From: an uncultured Bacteroidales bacterium
GTDB lineage: Bacteria > Bacteroidota > Bacteroidia > Bacteroidales > Muribaculaceae
Length of the DNA: 41,785 bases
Reading direction: 5' to 3'
Assembly (NCBI GenBank): GCA_947173955.1
Contig: CAMWHE010000016.1
Location: 1 to 41,785, forward strand
In this document: positions 33,836 through 41,785 of the stretch, in pieces
Position numbering within the stretch: the stretch's first letter is position 1
Layout: every line of letters starts with the position of its first letter
The notes under the pieces: model-generated
Seen by the model: the letters and a program-made list of their open reading frames with translations, nothing else
Told to the model about the DNA's origin: nothing
The model's database searches: none
Made by a program: the position numbers and the translations under genes

Positions 33836-34918
33836 ATGGGCAACACGTTCGGACATATATTCCGTCTTACGTCGTTCGGCGAGTCGCACGGCAAAGCTAT
33901 CGGGGGGGTCATCGACGGATTCCCGTCAGGCTATGAGATTGATTTTAAAGATCTGCAGCAGCGTATCGACCGCCGCCGACCCGGCAGAACCGCTCTCGAC
34001 AGCCGGCGTCGCGAGCCGGACGAAGTGGAATTCCTGTCCGGAGTATTCGAAGGGGTATCTATCGGGAGCCCGATCGGCTTCATAATACGCAATGCCGATG
34101 TAAAATCGGCTGATTACGACAATCTGAGGGAGGTATATCGCCCATCGCACGCGGATTACACCTATCAGGCCAAATATGGCGTCCGCGACCATCGCGGGGG
34201 CGGCCGTGCGTCGGCCCGTGTCACGGCCGCCTGCATGGTGGCCGGTGCGCTTGCCATGCAGTTTCTTGAGCATCATGGCATCACAATTCGTGCATATACC
34301 AGTTCTATAGGAGAAATTGCGATGCCCGAACCGTCTGGGATTCCCTCGCTTGAGGCCGTCGATCAGTCGGCTGTCAGATGTCCGGATGCGGAGGTGTCGG
34401 AGCGGATGGTGCGTCTTGTCGAGAGTGTGCGGTCGCAGGGGGACACTGTGGGCGGTGTTGTCAGCTGCATAGTCAGCGGTGTTCCGGTAGGTCTTGGCGA
34501 TCCGGTGGCCGACAAACTAAGCGCTATGCTTGCCTCGGCTATGATGTCGATCAATGCCGCGAAAGGATTTGAGATCGGAATGGGTTTTGAGGGTGCCCGC
34601 CGGCGCGGAAGCGAGATGAACGACCGTTTTATTGCCGACGGAGACGGGCACATCGGTGTGGCTACAAATCATTCCGGCGGAATTCAGGGGGGTATCTCCA
34701 ATGGCGCTCCGATTACGTTCCGCGTAGCTTTCAAACCTGTCGCCACTCTCATGCAGGAGATATCGACCGTCGACATTCATGGCAAGAGTATAAGGATCAC
34801 CCCCAAAGGGCGTCATGACGCTTGCGTAGTGGCGCGTGCCGTTCCGATCGTTGAGGCTATGGCTGCCATGGTCATGCTTGACGCATGGCTTATGAACGGA
34901 TGCAGTCTAAAGCGGTAA
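33836..34918 (+). CDS. aroC: Chorismate synthase
   Basis: The last shikimate-pathway step, converting EPSP to chorismate using reduced FMN. The 360-residue sequence has all three signatures: GESHGKAIGGVIDGFP near the start, RDHRGGGRASARVTA around residue 125, and the C-terminal RHDACVVARAVPIVEAM. RRRPGRTALDSRRREPDEVE carries the conserved arginines. It is full length, four bases after the ybaK stop and four before the radical SAM gene. Confidence 0.97.
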   Translation: MGNTFGHIFRLTSFGESHGKAIGGVIDGFPSGYEIDFKDLQQRIDRRRPGRTALDSRRREPDEVEFLSGVFEGVSIGSPIGFIIRNADVKSADYDNLREVYRPSHADYTYQAKYGVRDHRGGGRASARVTAACMVAGALAMQFLEHHGITIRAYTSSIGEIAMPEPSGIPSLEAVDQSAVRCPDAEVSERMVRLVESVRSQGDTVGGVVSCIVSGVPVGLGDPVADKLSAMLASAMMSINAAKGFEIGMGFEGARRRGSEMNDRFIADGDGHIGVATNHSGGIQGGISNGAPITFRVAFKPVATLMQEISTVDIHGKSIRITPKGRHDACVVARAVPIVEAMAAMVMLDAWLMNGCSLKR

Positions 34919-34922
34919 GCCG

Positions 34923-35813
34923 ATGCTGACATATACGGATTATTCGACCTATCTGTCACGCTACTTCAGCGTAAAGATGCAGAAACTGACCGTCGACGCG
35001 CGGTTTACGTGCCCTAACCGCGACGGCACAAAGGGTCGGGGCGGTTGTATCTATTGCAACAATCACTCATTTTCGCCGTCGGTCGCCGGGGATGATGTGC
35101 CTGTTTCCGCGCAGCTTGAAGCCGGAAAGCACTTTTTTGGAAGAAAATATCCGGATATGAGATATCTGGCTTATTTTCAGTCCTATACTAATACGTATGA
35201 CTCGCCTGACAGGCTGATGATGCTCTATCGGGAAGCGCTTGCTGTAGACGGAGTGGACGGACTGATAATAGGTACGCGGCCGGATTGCGTCAGTGACGCT
35301 CTGCTGTCGGAGCTGTCGTCCCTCGCGCGCGAACATTATATAATGATAGAATACGGAGCGGAGAGCTCGCATGACTCGACTCTGCGGTTGGTCAACCGCT
35401 GTCACACATGGGCTGATACGGTCAGCGCCGTCGAGCGTACGTCGGCCGCAGGCATCCATGTCGGACTGCATCTGATAATGGGCTTGCCCGGCGAGACGCG
35501 TGAGATGATGCTTGAGACTGTCGACCGATGCTGCCGGTTGCCTGTCGATGTCCTTAAACTTCATCAGCTCCAGGTCATAAGAGGTACGCGTCTGGCAGGA
35601 ATGACTGACGGGCTGAAACTCTTTACAGTCGACGGATATCTGGATCTGTGCGTCGATGTCGTCCGGCGCGTGCCCCGGCGGATAGCTGTCGAGCGATTCA
35701 CGTCGTCGGCTCCCCGTGAGCTGCTTATCGCCCCTCATTGGGACCTGAAAAATTATGAGTTTGTCAATCTTCTGAAAAAACGACTGAGAGATGAAGACGC
35801 TGTATGTGAGTGA
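34923..35813 (+). CDS. Radical SAM protein of the TIGR01212/YhcC family
   Basis: A 296-residue radical SAM enzyme. The cluster motif is TCPNRDGTKGRGGCIYCNN, where the extended C-x-n-C-x2-C spacing is peculiar to this family. It also has YLAYFQSYTNTYDSPDRLMM, GLIIGTRPDCVSDALLSEL, IEYGAESSHDSTLRLVNRCH and GLHLIMGLPGETREMMLET. The reaction of this family is not well established; some members act in tRNA modification. The next gene overlaps its last 23 bases. Confidence 0.9.
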   Translation: MLTYTDYSTYLSRYFSVKMQKLTVDARFTCPNRDGTKGRGGCIYCNNHSFSPSVAGDDVPVSAQLEAGKHFFGRKYPDMRYLAYFQSYTNTYDSPDRLMMLYREALAVDGVDGLIIGTRPDCVSDALLSELSSLAREHYIMIEYGAESSHDSTLRLVNRCHTWADTVSAVERTSAAGIHVGLHLIMGLPGETREMMLETVDRCCRLPVDVLKLHQLQVIRGTRLAGMTDGLKLFTVDGYLDLCVDVVRRVPRRIAVERFTSSAPRELLIAPHWDLKNYEFVNLLKKRLRDEDAVCE

Positions 35814-36630
35814 CATGGATGGCACGCTGCTTGACAATGACTCTAAAGTCAGTGCCATATCTGCCGGGATAATCTCGGAACTGTCCCGCAAGGGAGCCCT
35901 GATCACAGTGGCTACCGCGCGTACACCGGCTACGGTGGAGCCTCTGCTGTCGGCTGTCTGTACAAACTGTCCCGCAATCGTGATGACCGGCGCGGCAATG
36001 TGGAACCGCCGGGAAAAGCGACTTGTCAATGCGCGGATTTTTAGTAAGGATGCTGCATTGGAGATTATAGGCGAGTTCGGCAGGCACGGTATCAATCCCT
36101 TTATATATACCGTGACCACACCTTCGCATCTGGATGTCTATTATCGTGGCGTGATGAACCGTCAGGAGAATGCATTCTATCAGGAGCGGCGCCATCTTTC
36201 GCTAAAGCGCTTCCATATCGGCGGTTCTCCGGATGAGGATGCGCTGGGGCAAGTCATACTGATGTTTTCTATCGGCCCGACCGACCCTATAACCAGGCTT
36301 GCCGGTTCGCTCGAAAAGCGGGGCGGATGCTCGGTGTCATGTTATCCGGATATCAACTCGCGCGATACGTCGCTGATCGAGGTGTTTGCCGAGGGGGTGT
36401 CGAAGCGTGCCGCTGTCTTGCGTCTGGCTGAGATGTATGAGGCAGACAGACTGGTCGTGTTCGGCGACAATCTCAATGACCTGCCCATGATGGAAGTGGC
36501 TGATCTCGCTGTTGCTGTTGGCAATGCTTTCCCTCAGGTCAGGGAGAAAGCCGATATCGTGATCGGGCGTAATTCTGATAATGCCGTCGCCCGATTCATA
36601 GCTGAGGATTACAATAAAACGACTGTCTGA
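35791..36630 (+). CDS. HAD-superfamily hydrolase, Cof subfamily
   Basis: A 279-residue phosphatase of the Cof/YidA type (HAD IIB). Motif I is VSDMDGTLLDND, motif II VTVATAR-like (ITVATARTPATV), the lysine of motif III lies near GVSKRAAVLRLAEM, and motif IV is VFGDNLNDLPMMEVADLAVA. The large C2B cap fits between residues about 85 and 195. Such enzymes dephosphorylate sugar phosphates or cofactors, and the substrate here is unknown. Overlap with the radical SAM gene implies coupled translation. Confidence 0.9.
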   Translation: MKTLYVSDMDGTLLDNDSKVSAISAGIISELSRKGALITVATARTPATVEPLLSAVCTNCPAIVMTGAAMWNRREKRLVNARIFSKDAALEIIGEFGRHGINPFIYTVTTPSHLDVYYRGVMNRQENAFYQERRHLSLKRFHIGGSPDEDALGQVILMFSIGPTDPITRLAGSLEKRGGCSVSCYPDINSRDTSLIEVFAEGVSKRAAVLRLAEMYEADRLVVFGDNLNDLPMMEVADLAVAVGNAFPQVREKADIVIGRNSDNAVARFIAEDYNKTTV

Positions 36631-36644
36631 CGCGTTTACCGGAT

Positions 36645-37862
36645 ATGAACATCTACGAGCTTAGGCGTTACGGTACATGGGTGATTCTGGCTGTTGCAGT
36701 TGCTATGGTCGGTCTCTTTCTCCTTGTGTCGAGCCGTCTGGTACGTGATCTTACTGTCCAGGAGCGTGAGCGGATGGAGGTGTGGGCGAGCGCCACGCGC
36801 GAGATGGCCAAAGTGACTACCGCAGCCATGGAGTCAGAGTCGCTTGCGGAGGCGGAGCCGGACATAGAGTTTCTGCTTAGCATATTGACGTCCAATCATA
36901 CCATTCCGGTAATCCTGGCTGACGCTGACGGAAACATTCTCGATCAGCGCAATTTCGACCTCCCCGACCCGATAGATACGCTCGCGCCTTATGATCTGTC
37001 AGTCCAGAACCTCCGTTTTCTCGAAAAGCGTCTGGCCAGTCTGGCCGAGAGTGCTAACGTGATTACAATCGACATTCCCGGCGGTACTACCCAATATGTC
37101 TACTATGAAGAGTCGAGCCTGCTGAAGCGGCTGGGGTATTATCCATATGTACAGTTGCTTGTCATGCTTGCGTTTATCGCTGTGGTCTACTATGCTCTTA
37201 ACTCCACCAAGCGCGCGGAGCAGAATAAGGTGTGGGTCGGTCTGTCCAAGGAGACAGCCCATCAGCTCGGTACGCCGATTTCATCGCTTATGGCCTGGAT
37301 GGAGCTTCTTCAGCAGCTCGGCGTCGATCCGGAGACTGTAGGCGAGATGAACAAGGATGTCAACCGTCTCAGCACGATTGCTTCCCGGTTTTCCAAGATT
37401 GGCTCGCGTCCCGTCATGGAGGCTGCCGATCTCAATACTATCGTGGCCCATGCCGCGGCTTATATGGCTACGCGTATCTCATCGCGTATCAAGCTGACGG
37501 TCAACACGTCAGAGACTCCCATCCCTGTGGAGATGTCGGCTCCGCTTTTTGAGTGGGTGATGGAGAACCTTATCAAAAATGCCGTCGACGCTATGGACGG
37601 TAGCGGCTCGATCACGGTCACGGTCAGCGCCGATTCCCATTGTGGCATAGTAAGTGTGGCTGATACCGGCAAAGGTATCCACCGCAAGAACTATAAGACA
37701 ATCTTTAATCCCGGATATACTACCAAGACGCGTGGCTGGGGACTCGGTCTGGCTCTTGCGCGACGCATCATCGACCAGTACCACCGTGGACATATCTGCG
37801 TGGCCGAGTCGGAGATAGGGAAGGGGACGACATTCAGAATAGAGCTGCCGCTGGCTCACTGA
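36645..37862 (+). CDS. Membrane sensor histidine kinase without adjacent response regulator
   Basis: 405 residues. The first membrane helix (WVILAVAVAMVGLFLLVSS) is followed by an extracytoplasmic sensor of about 130 residues (GKD-like acidic stretch, then PVILADADGNILDQRNFDLP resembling a small PAS/CACHE fold). The second helix is VQLLVMLAFIAVVYYALN. The H-box is SKETAHQLGTPISSLMAW (H206). HATPase motifs follow: N-box NLIKNAVDAM, G1 VADTGKGI and G2 TRGWGLGLALARRI. All catalytic motifs are intact. It follows the HAD gene by 14 bases. No response regulator is encoded in this window, so its partner lies elsewhere. Confidence 0.92.
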   Translation: MNIYELRRYGTWVILAVAVAMVGLFLLVSSRLVRDLTVQERERMEVWASATREMAKVTTAAMESESLAEAEPDIEFLLSILTSNHTIPVILADADGNILDQRNFDLPDPIDTLAPYDLSVQNLRFLEKRLASLAESANVITIDIPGGTTQYVYYEESSLLKRLGYYPYVQLLVMLAFIAVVYYALNSTKRAEQNKVWVGLSKETAHQLGTPISSLMAWMELLQQLGVDPETVGEMNKDVNRLSTIASRFSKIGSRPVMEAADLNTIVAHAAAYMATRISSRIKLTVNTSETPIPVEMSAPLFEWVMENLIKNAVDAMDGSGSITVTVSADSHCGIVSVADTGKGIHRKNYKTIFNPGYTTKTRGWGLGLALARRIIDQYHRGHICVAESEIGKGTTFRIELPLAH

Positions 37863-37904
37863 TGCGCTCTCTGAGGCTCTCCGTCTATAACTGCAGCCAC
37901 ATTT

Positions 37905-37936
37905 TTTGTCGAATCGATATAAGATTTGTATCTTTG
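37905..37936 (+). promoter_or_regulatory. Promoter for the ferredoxin-NADP reductase/gltA pair
   Basis: TTTG (37905-37908), 20 bases, TATCTTTG (37929-37936), a textbook Bacteroidetes promoter. It rules out the upstream start at 37862 and supports the GTG start at 37958. Confidence 0.8.
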
Positions 37937-37957
37937 CCGCTACAAAATCAAACAGCT

Positions 37958-38734
37958 GTGAATAAAATCATATCGAAAGAGCATTTTTCTGAAAAAGTAG
38001 TAAAGCTCGTTGTCGAGGCGCCGATGATTGCCAAAGCGCGCCGTCCGGGTCACTTTGTTATTGTCATAGACAATGAGCGTGGTGAGCGTATACCGCTGAC
38101 TATCGCCGATGCCGATGTGGCCGCGGGGACGATTACCCTTGTCGTTCAGGCTATCGGTGACTCCACCCGGGCCATCTGTGCCATGGAGCCCGGCGAGTAT
38201 CTTCACGATGTGACCGGCCCGCTCGGACGTGCTACCGATATCCGCCATTTCGGCACGGTAGTCTGCAGCGGTGGCGGTGTCGGCGTAGCACCACTGTTGC
38301 CTATAATAAAGGGGCTGAAAGACGCCGGCAATAAGGTCATATCCGTACTGGCCGCGCGTACGAAAGAGCTGATTATCCTTGAGGAACAGGTGCGTCAGTA
38401 CAGCGATGAGGTCATTATAATGACCGATGATGGTTCTTACGGTACTAAAGGTCTGGTCACCAACGGTGTCGAGTCTGTAATTGAGCGCGAACCGGTCGAC
38501 CTTGTAGTGACTATCGGTCCGGCTGTCATGATGAAATTCGTAGCTCTGACTACTAAGAAATATAATGTCCCGACTCTCTGCTCGCTCAATACCATAATGG
38601 TTGACGGCACAGGGATGTGCGGTGCCTGTCGCGTGACTGTCGACGGCAAGATGCGGTTTGTCTGTGTCGACGGCCCGGAGTTTGACGCCCACAAAGTGGA
38701 TTTCGATGAAATGATTTTACGCCTGAAAGCCTGA
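37958..38734 (+). CDS. Ferredoxin-NADP reductase alpha subunit (NfnA/SudB-like)
   Basis: 258 residues with a GTG start (VNKIISKEHFSEKVVKLVVE). The upstream extension would begin ahead of the promoter. The FAD domain has RRPGHFVIVIDNERGERIPL. The NAD-binding domain carries VVCSGGGVGVAPLLPIIKGL. A 2Fe-2S motif closes it: MVDGTGMCGACRVTVDGK with FVCVDGPEFD. This is the small subunit of NfnAB-type NADH-dependent ferredoxin:NADP+ oxidoreductase or sulfide dehydrogenase, and the partner gene follows after four bases. Electron bifurcation versus plain glutamate-synthase support cannot be decided from sequence reading. Confidence 0.9.
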   Translation: MNKIISKEHFSEKVVKLVVEAPMIAKARRPGHFVIVIDNERGERIPLTIADADVAAGTITLVVQAIGDSTRAICAMEPGEYLHDVTGPLGRATDIRHFGTVVCSGGGVGVAPLLPIIKGLKDAGNKVISVLAARTKELIILEEQVRQYSDEVIIMTDDGSYGTKGLVTNGVESVIEREPVDLVVTIGPAVMMKFVALTTKKYNVPTLCSLNTIMVDGTGMCGACRVTVDGKMRFVCVDGPEFDAHKVDFDEMILRLKA

Positions 38735-38738
38735 GAAT

Positions 38739-40196
38739 ATGAAGGAAACAATAGCACCCCGCGACGCCGAGTGGCGTGAAGAATTAAGAAAAGCCCACAC
38801 GCCGAAGCAGCGCATGGCCATACCCCGTGTCAAGATGCCCGAACTGCCGGCCGACTATCGCGTCACCTGCAATGAAGAGGTCAATCAGGGTCTTTCGGCT
38901 GAGATGGCCGTTCTGGAAGCAACCCGCTGTATGGACTGCCCCGACCCGCAGTGTATGACCGGCTGTCCGGTCAGCATCAACATCCCCGGATTTATCAAGA
39001 ATATCGAGCGCGGTCAGTTTGCTCAGGCCGCTCTTGTGCTTAAGGAGACCAGCGCGCTCCCTGCCGTCTGCGGGCGTGTTTGCCCTCAGGAGCGTCAGTG
39101 CGAGTCAAAATGCATATATCTGAAAATGGGCCGCCCGGCAGTCGCTATCGGCTATCTCGAACGCTTTGCCGCCGATACGGCGCGTACGTCAGGCGAGCAG
39201 GTCACGCCTGCCTGCGAGGCTCCCAACGGAAAGAAGATTGCTGTCGTAGGCTCTGGACCTGCAGCACTCTCATTTGCCGGCGATATGGTAAGGCGCGGAT
39301 ATGATATTACCGTCTATGAGGCGCTGCATGAGATCGGTGGCGTGCTTAAATACGGTATTCCCGAATTCCGCCTGCCAAATGCGGTCGTAGATGTCGAGAT
39401 TGATGCCCTCCGCAGTCAGGGAGTCAAGATGATCAAGGACTGTGTGATCGGCAAGACTCTGAGCTACGACGATCTGCTTAACGAAGGTTTTGACGGTATC
39501 TTTGTAGCTTCCGGTGCTGGACTTCCCCGCTTCATGGGTATTCCCGGCGAAAATCTTGTCAACGTCATGTCGTCAAATGAATACCTGACCCGTATCAACC
39601 TGATGCACGCCGGAACTCCCGGTTATGCGACTCCCGTGCCGAAAGTCGACCGCGTGGCCGTCATCGGTGGCGGTAACACGGCGATGGACTCCGTGCGTAC
39701 AGCCCGCCGTATGGGTGCGAAAGAGGTGATGCTCGTCTATCGTCGCAGCGAGGAGGAGATGCCCGCGCGTCTTGAGGAGGTCAAGCATGCCAAGGAGGAA
39801 GGCGTTAAGTTTATGACGCTGAGCAATCCGGTGGAATATCTCGGCGATGAGCGTGGACGCGTCCGCGCTATGCGTGTTCAGCGGATGGAGCTCGGCGAGC
39901 CGGATGCTTCGGGGCGTCGTTCGCCGGTAGCTGTAGAAGGTGCCATAGATGAGATTCCGGTCGACCTCGTTATTGTCAGCGTAGGCGTGTCGCCTAATCC
40001 TTTGATCCCTAATTCTATCGCCGGCCTTGACGTGACCTCGCGCGGTACTATTGCCGTCAACGACAGTCTGCAGTCATCCATCCCGATGATTTTTGCCGGC
40101 GGCGACATCGTCCGCGGCGGTGCGACGGTTATCCTCGCCATGGGCGACGGCCGTCATGCGGCTCAGGCAATGCATGAAATGTTGTCCGGTAAGTAA
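38739..40196 (+). CDS. gltA: NADPH-dependent glutamate synthase small chain / NfnB-like flavoprotein
   Basis: 485 residues. The N-terminal domain carries two iron-sulfur Cys groups: CMDCPDPQCMTGCPVSINIP and CGRVCPQERQCESKC. The FAD Rossmann motif is IAVVGSGPAALSFAGDMV and the NADPH motif VAVIGGGNTAMDSVRTARRM. YDITVYEALHEIGGVLKYGI and the FAGGDIVRGGATVILAMGDG closing motif are standard. Together with the upstream gene it forms the NfnAB pair. It has the name gltA by homology to the glutamate synthase small subunit, but no large GltB-type subunit is nearby, so the NfnB role is more likely. Confidence 0.93.
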   Translation: MKETIAPRDAEWREELRKAHTPKQRMAIPRVKMPELPADYRVTCNEEVNQGLSAEMAVLEATRCMDCPDPQCMTGCPVSINIPGFIKNIERGQFAQAALVLKETSALPAVCGRVCPQERQCESKCIYLKMGRPAVAIGYLERFAADTARTSGEQVTPACEAPNGKKIAVVGSGPAALSFAGDMVRRGYDITVYEALHEIGGVLKYGIPEFRLPNAVVDVEIDALRSQGVKMIKDCVIGKTLSYDDLLNEGFDGIFVASGAGLPRFMGIPGENLVNVMSSNEYLTRINLMHAGTPGYATPVPKVDRVAVIGGGNTAMDSVRTARRMGAKEVMLVYRRSEEEMPARLEEVKHAKEEGVKFMTLSNPVEYLGDERGRVRAMRVQRMELGEPDASGRRSPVAVEGAIDEIPVDLVIVSVGVSPNPLIPNSIAGLDVTSRGTIAVNDSLQSSIPMIFAGGDIVRGGATVILAMGDGRHAAQAMHEMLSGK

Positions 40197-40208
40197 TCAG
40201 ACCTTCCG

Positions 40209-41555
40209 ATGTCAGCGATCGGCAGCCATCCTATAGTCAGGGCCGTCAGCTCCGTGCTTCCGGCTGGGTCGCGGGTCTTGGCTGCGCTAAGCGGAGGTGC
40301 CGATTCTGTTGCGCTTATATCAGCTTTGGCAGAAGCCGGAATGGAAGTCACGGCCGTCCACTGCAACTATCATCTTCGCGGCGACGAAAGCGATCGTGAC
40401 GAGCGTCATGCACGCTCCGTAGCTTCGCGGCTGGGTGTCCGGCTTATCGTAGTGGATTGCGATGTGGCCGCCTTTCGGTCAGCCAATCCGAATAGTTCTG
40501 TCGAGATGGCCTGTCGCACTATGCGCTACGATGCTTTCCGGAAGATATGCGACGAAAATAACCTCGACTATATCGCTGTCGGCCACCATCGCGAGGACAA
40601 TCACGAGACTCTGCTGCTCAATCTGTTCCGCGGCTCTGGTCTCAAAGGAGTAGGGGGGATGTCGTCCCTGCGTGGTAATATCGTAAGACCCTTGCTTAAT
40701 AACAGCCGAGAGGAGATTCTCGACTATCTCCGTTCCCGGGATCTCGACTACGTGACCGATTCATCCAACCTGACCTGCGACTACCGCCGCAATGCAATCC
40801 GCAATGTCATATTGCCGTGTGTCCGCACTTATTTCCCGTCTGTCGATGCAGGACTTGATGTCTCGCTCGAAGCTCTGTCGGCTCAGCGGCGGTTGCTGTC
40901 TTCTCTTGTCGGCCGGATGCGGAAAGAATATGTTGCCGAAGACGGTTCTATAGATTTGGTTCGGTTGCTCCGGAGTGAGGAGTGTCCCGGAGAATTGCTG
41001 TTTGAGCTGCTTAACTATCCTGATTATAACGGATATACAATGACCATCGTGGATTCTGTTATCAGCTCTTCCGACAAGTCTGGTCTTACATTCTGCGTGT
41101 CCCCGGGTGTCGGTATGCGCCTTGAGCGCGGACGGCTTATTCCCTTGAAAGACCTTGAGCGGATTGCGCCCGTGGCTTTCGATAGTTTTGATTCAGATAA
41201 TTGTCCCGCCTGTTTCTCCGTAGAAAGGATTTCCCCTGCTGCATTCTCTCCGGACCGTCGTCCCGATGTAGCCTACTTTGACGAGGACAAATTGCAGGCT
41301 GCCGGGCCGCTGACACTTCGCACGCCGGCCAAGGGCGACCGCATGACCCCGTTCGGAATGAAAGGGTCGCGCCTGTTGAGCGACATATTTTCCGATGCCA
41401 AACTCTCTCACGACGCCCGTACCGCGCATCCCGTCCTGACCGACTCATCCGGTCGCATCCTTTGGCTCCCCGGCCTTCGCGCCTCCGCCCACTGCGCCGT
41501 CACCCCATCCACCCGTCGCATCCTCAAAGTCACCTATACGTTTGCACGCACATGA
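40209..41555 (+). CDS. tilS: tRNA(Ile)-lysidine synthase
   Basis: Converts C34 of the tRNA-Ile CAU anticodon to lysidine, allowing AUA decoding. The 448-residue protein has the PP-loop ALSGGADSVALI near residue 28, VTAVHCNYHLRGDESDRDE, VEMACRTMRYDAF, VGHHREDNHETLLLNLFRGS and RPLLNNSREEILDYL. The C-terminal TilS domain carries LRTPAKGDRMTPFGMKGSRL. It is intact and full length. It starts 12 bases after gltA and is probably the end of that operon. Confidence 0.95.
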   Translation: MSAIGSHPIVRAVSSVLPAGSRVLAALSGGADSVALISALAEAGMEVTAVHCNYHLRGDESDRDERHARSVASRLGVRLIVVDCDVAAFRSANPNSSVEMACRTMRYDAFRKICDENNLDYIAVGHHREDNHETLLLNLFRGSGLKGVGGMSSLRGNIVRPLLNNSREEILDYLRSRDLDYVTDSSNLTCDYRRNAIRNVILPCVRTYFPSVDAGLDVSLEALSAQRRLLSSLVGRMRKEYVAEDGSIDLVRLLRSEECPGELLFELLNYPDYNGYTMTIVDSVISSSDKSGLTFCVSPGVGMRLERGRLIPLKDLERIAPVAFDSFDSDNCPACFSVERISPAAFSPDRRPDVAYFDEDKLQAAGPLTLRTPAKGDRMTPFGMKGSRLLSDIFSDAKLSHDARTAHPVLTDSSGRILWLPGLRASAHCAVTPSTRRILKVTYTFART

Positions 41556-41785
41556 GTGTGTGCCGCCAGAGTAGTGTAGCGGTTGAGCCGCGGGCGAGAC
41601 CCCACGATAGCAGTCATTCATCCTCTCTGCACCCGCAGCGCGGGTGCAACCAGTTTGTCGGCCGACCCGCTCGCGCCCCCGGGGCGTTCGCAGAACGCCG
41701 AATTACCGTAGCCGTGGTACATCGAGCGCAGCGAGATGTGCCCGGTCAGGATCGCTCCCTCTCGGTAGGCGTCCGGACAAGGACG
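41556..41785. other. GC-rich hairpin-dense sequence to the window end, coding status unclear
   Basis: Contains three perfect inverted repeats: GCACCCGC-agc-GCGGGTGC (41629-41647), CGCCCC-c-GGGGCG (41674-41686) and GGCGTTC-gca-GAACGCC (41683-41699). A plus-strand frame opens at ATG 41552, overlapping the tilS stop, and runs off the window. A minus-strand frame is also open from the window end to about 41623. The predicted peptides are Arg/Pro/Ser-rich without a recognisable family and have no ribosome binding site. A structured non-coding or repeated element is the better reading. Confidence 0.4.

Noticed and set aside
35067..36119. 350-codon minus-strand frame
   Set aside because: Antisense to the radical SAM and HAD genes, both with intact motifs. 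No start signal or family features.
37862..37957. Upstream ATG start for the ferredoxin-NADP reductase subunit
   Set aside because: The promoter at 37905-37936 lies inside that extension and the extra 32 residues do not resemble family N-termini, so the GTG at 37958 is preferred.
1..41785. CRISPR arrays and insertion sequences
   Set aside because: No regularly spaced repeats and no transposase motifs were seen on either strand.

Overview
The window looks like a chromosomal segment of a Bacteroidales bacterium, most plausibly a gut Muribaculaceae relative. The reasons are: several starts preceded by the Bacteroidetes promoter form TTTG-N19/21-TAnnTTTG; a 29-residue Lys/Arg-rich mS38-like protein between an HU gene and RNase E/G; T9SS-like C-terminal sorting tails on very large secreted proteins; a GltA/ferredoxin-NADP reductase pair; and a Lrp-type regulator. 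Family assignments come from reading motifs in the translations. No database search was run.

Layout. 1-1.9 kb is an accessory island: a broken RHS-repeat C-terminus carrying a low-GC toxin-like tip, followed by a candidate immunity gene. 1.9-2.3 kb is non-coding with several hairpins. 2.3-3.9 kb holds a zinc/manganese ABC substrate-binding lipoprotein and its ATPase, with no permease in the window. 3.9-8.1 kb is a minus-strand housekeeping run: TRIC channel, nth, fluC/crcB, pheS and a secreted TPR protein. 8.4-10.6 kb is HU, mS38-like and rng. A minus-strand Lrp gene follows. 11.3-12.8 kb is a compact three-gene cassette encoding a holin, an amidase and a lipoprotein with a C-terminal membrane segment. 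It looks like a complete lysis cassette (holin, endolysin, unimolecular spanin) with no other phage genes near it. 12.9-14.7 kb is a YitT membrane protein and an S1/P1 nuclease. tRNA-Pro(TGG) follows on the minus strand, then tgt and an LptF/LptG permease.

17.4-24.7 kb is filled by two tandem paralogues of about 1190 residues. Each has a signal peptide, an NAGPA-type phosphodiester glycosidase core, an Ig-like segment, two CBM/SusE-like GNFNGW-type modules, a long unassigned region and a C-terminal sorting tail. They converge on a minus-strand exopolysaccharide operon (31.9 to 24.8 kb): Wza-like export lipoprotein, Wzc-like chain-length protein with a degenerate kinase domain, Wzy/ligase-like protein, Wzx-like flippase, GT2 glycosyltransferase and folB. 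A divergent gene set starts at 32.1 kb: GT2 glycosyltransferase, ybaK-like deacylase, aroC, radical SAM protein, HAD phosphatase and sensor kinase. A separately promoted nfnA-like/gltA/tilS group follows. The last 230 bases are GC-rich, hairpin-dense and of uncertain coding status.

The parts most worth following up are the stand-alone lysis cassette, the tandem phosphodiester glycosidases beside the polysaccharide operon, the orphan RHS toxin tip, the catalytically degenerate Wzc domain and a Tgt without its usual zinc cysteines.
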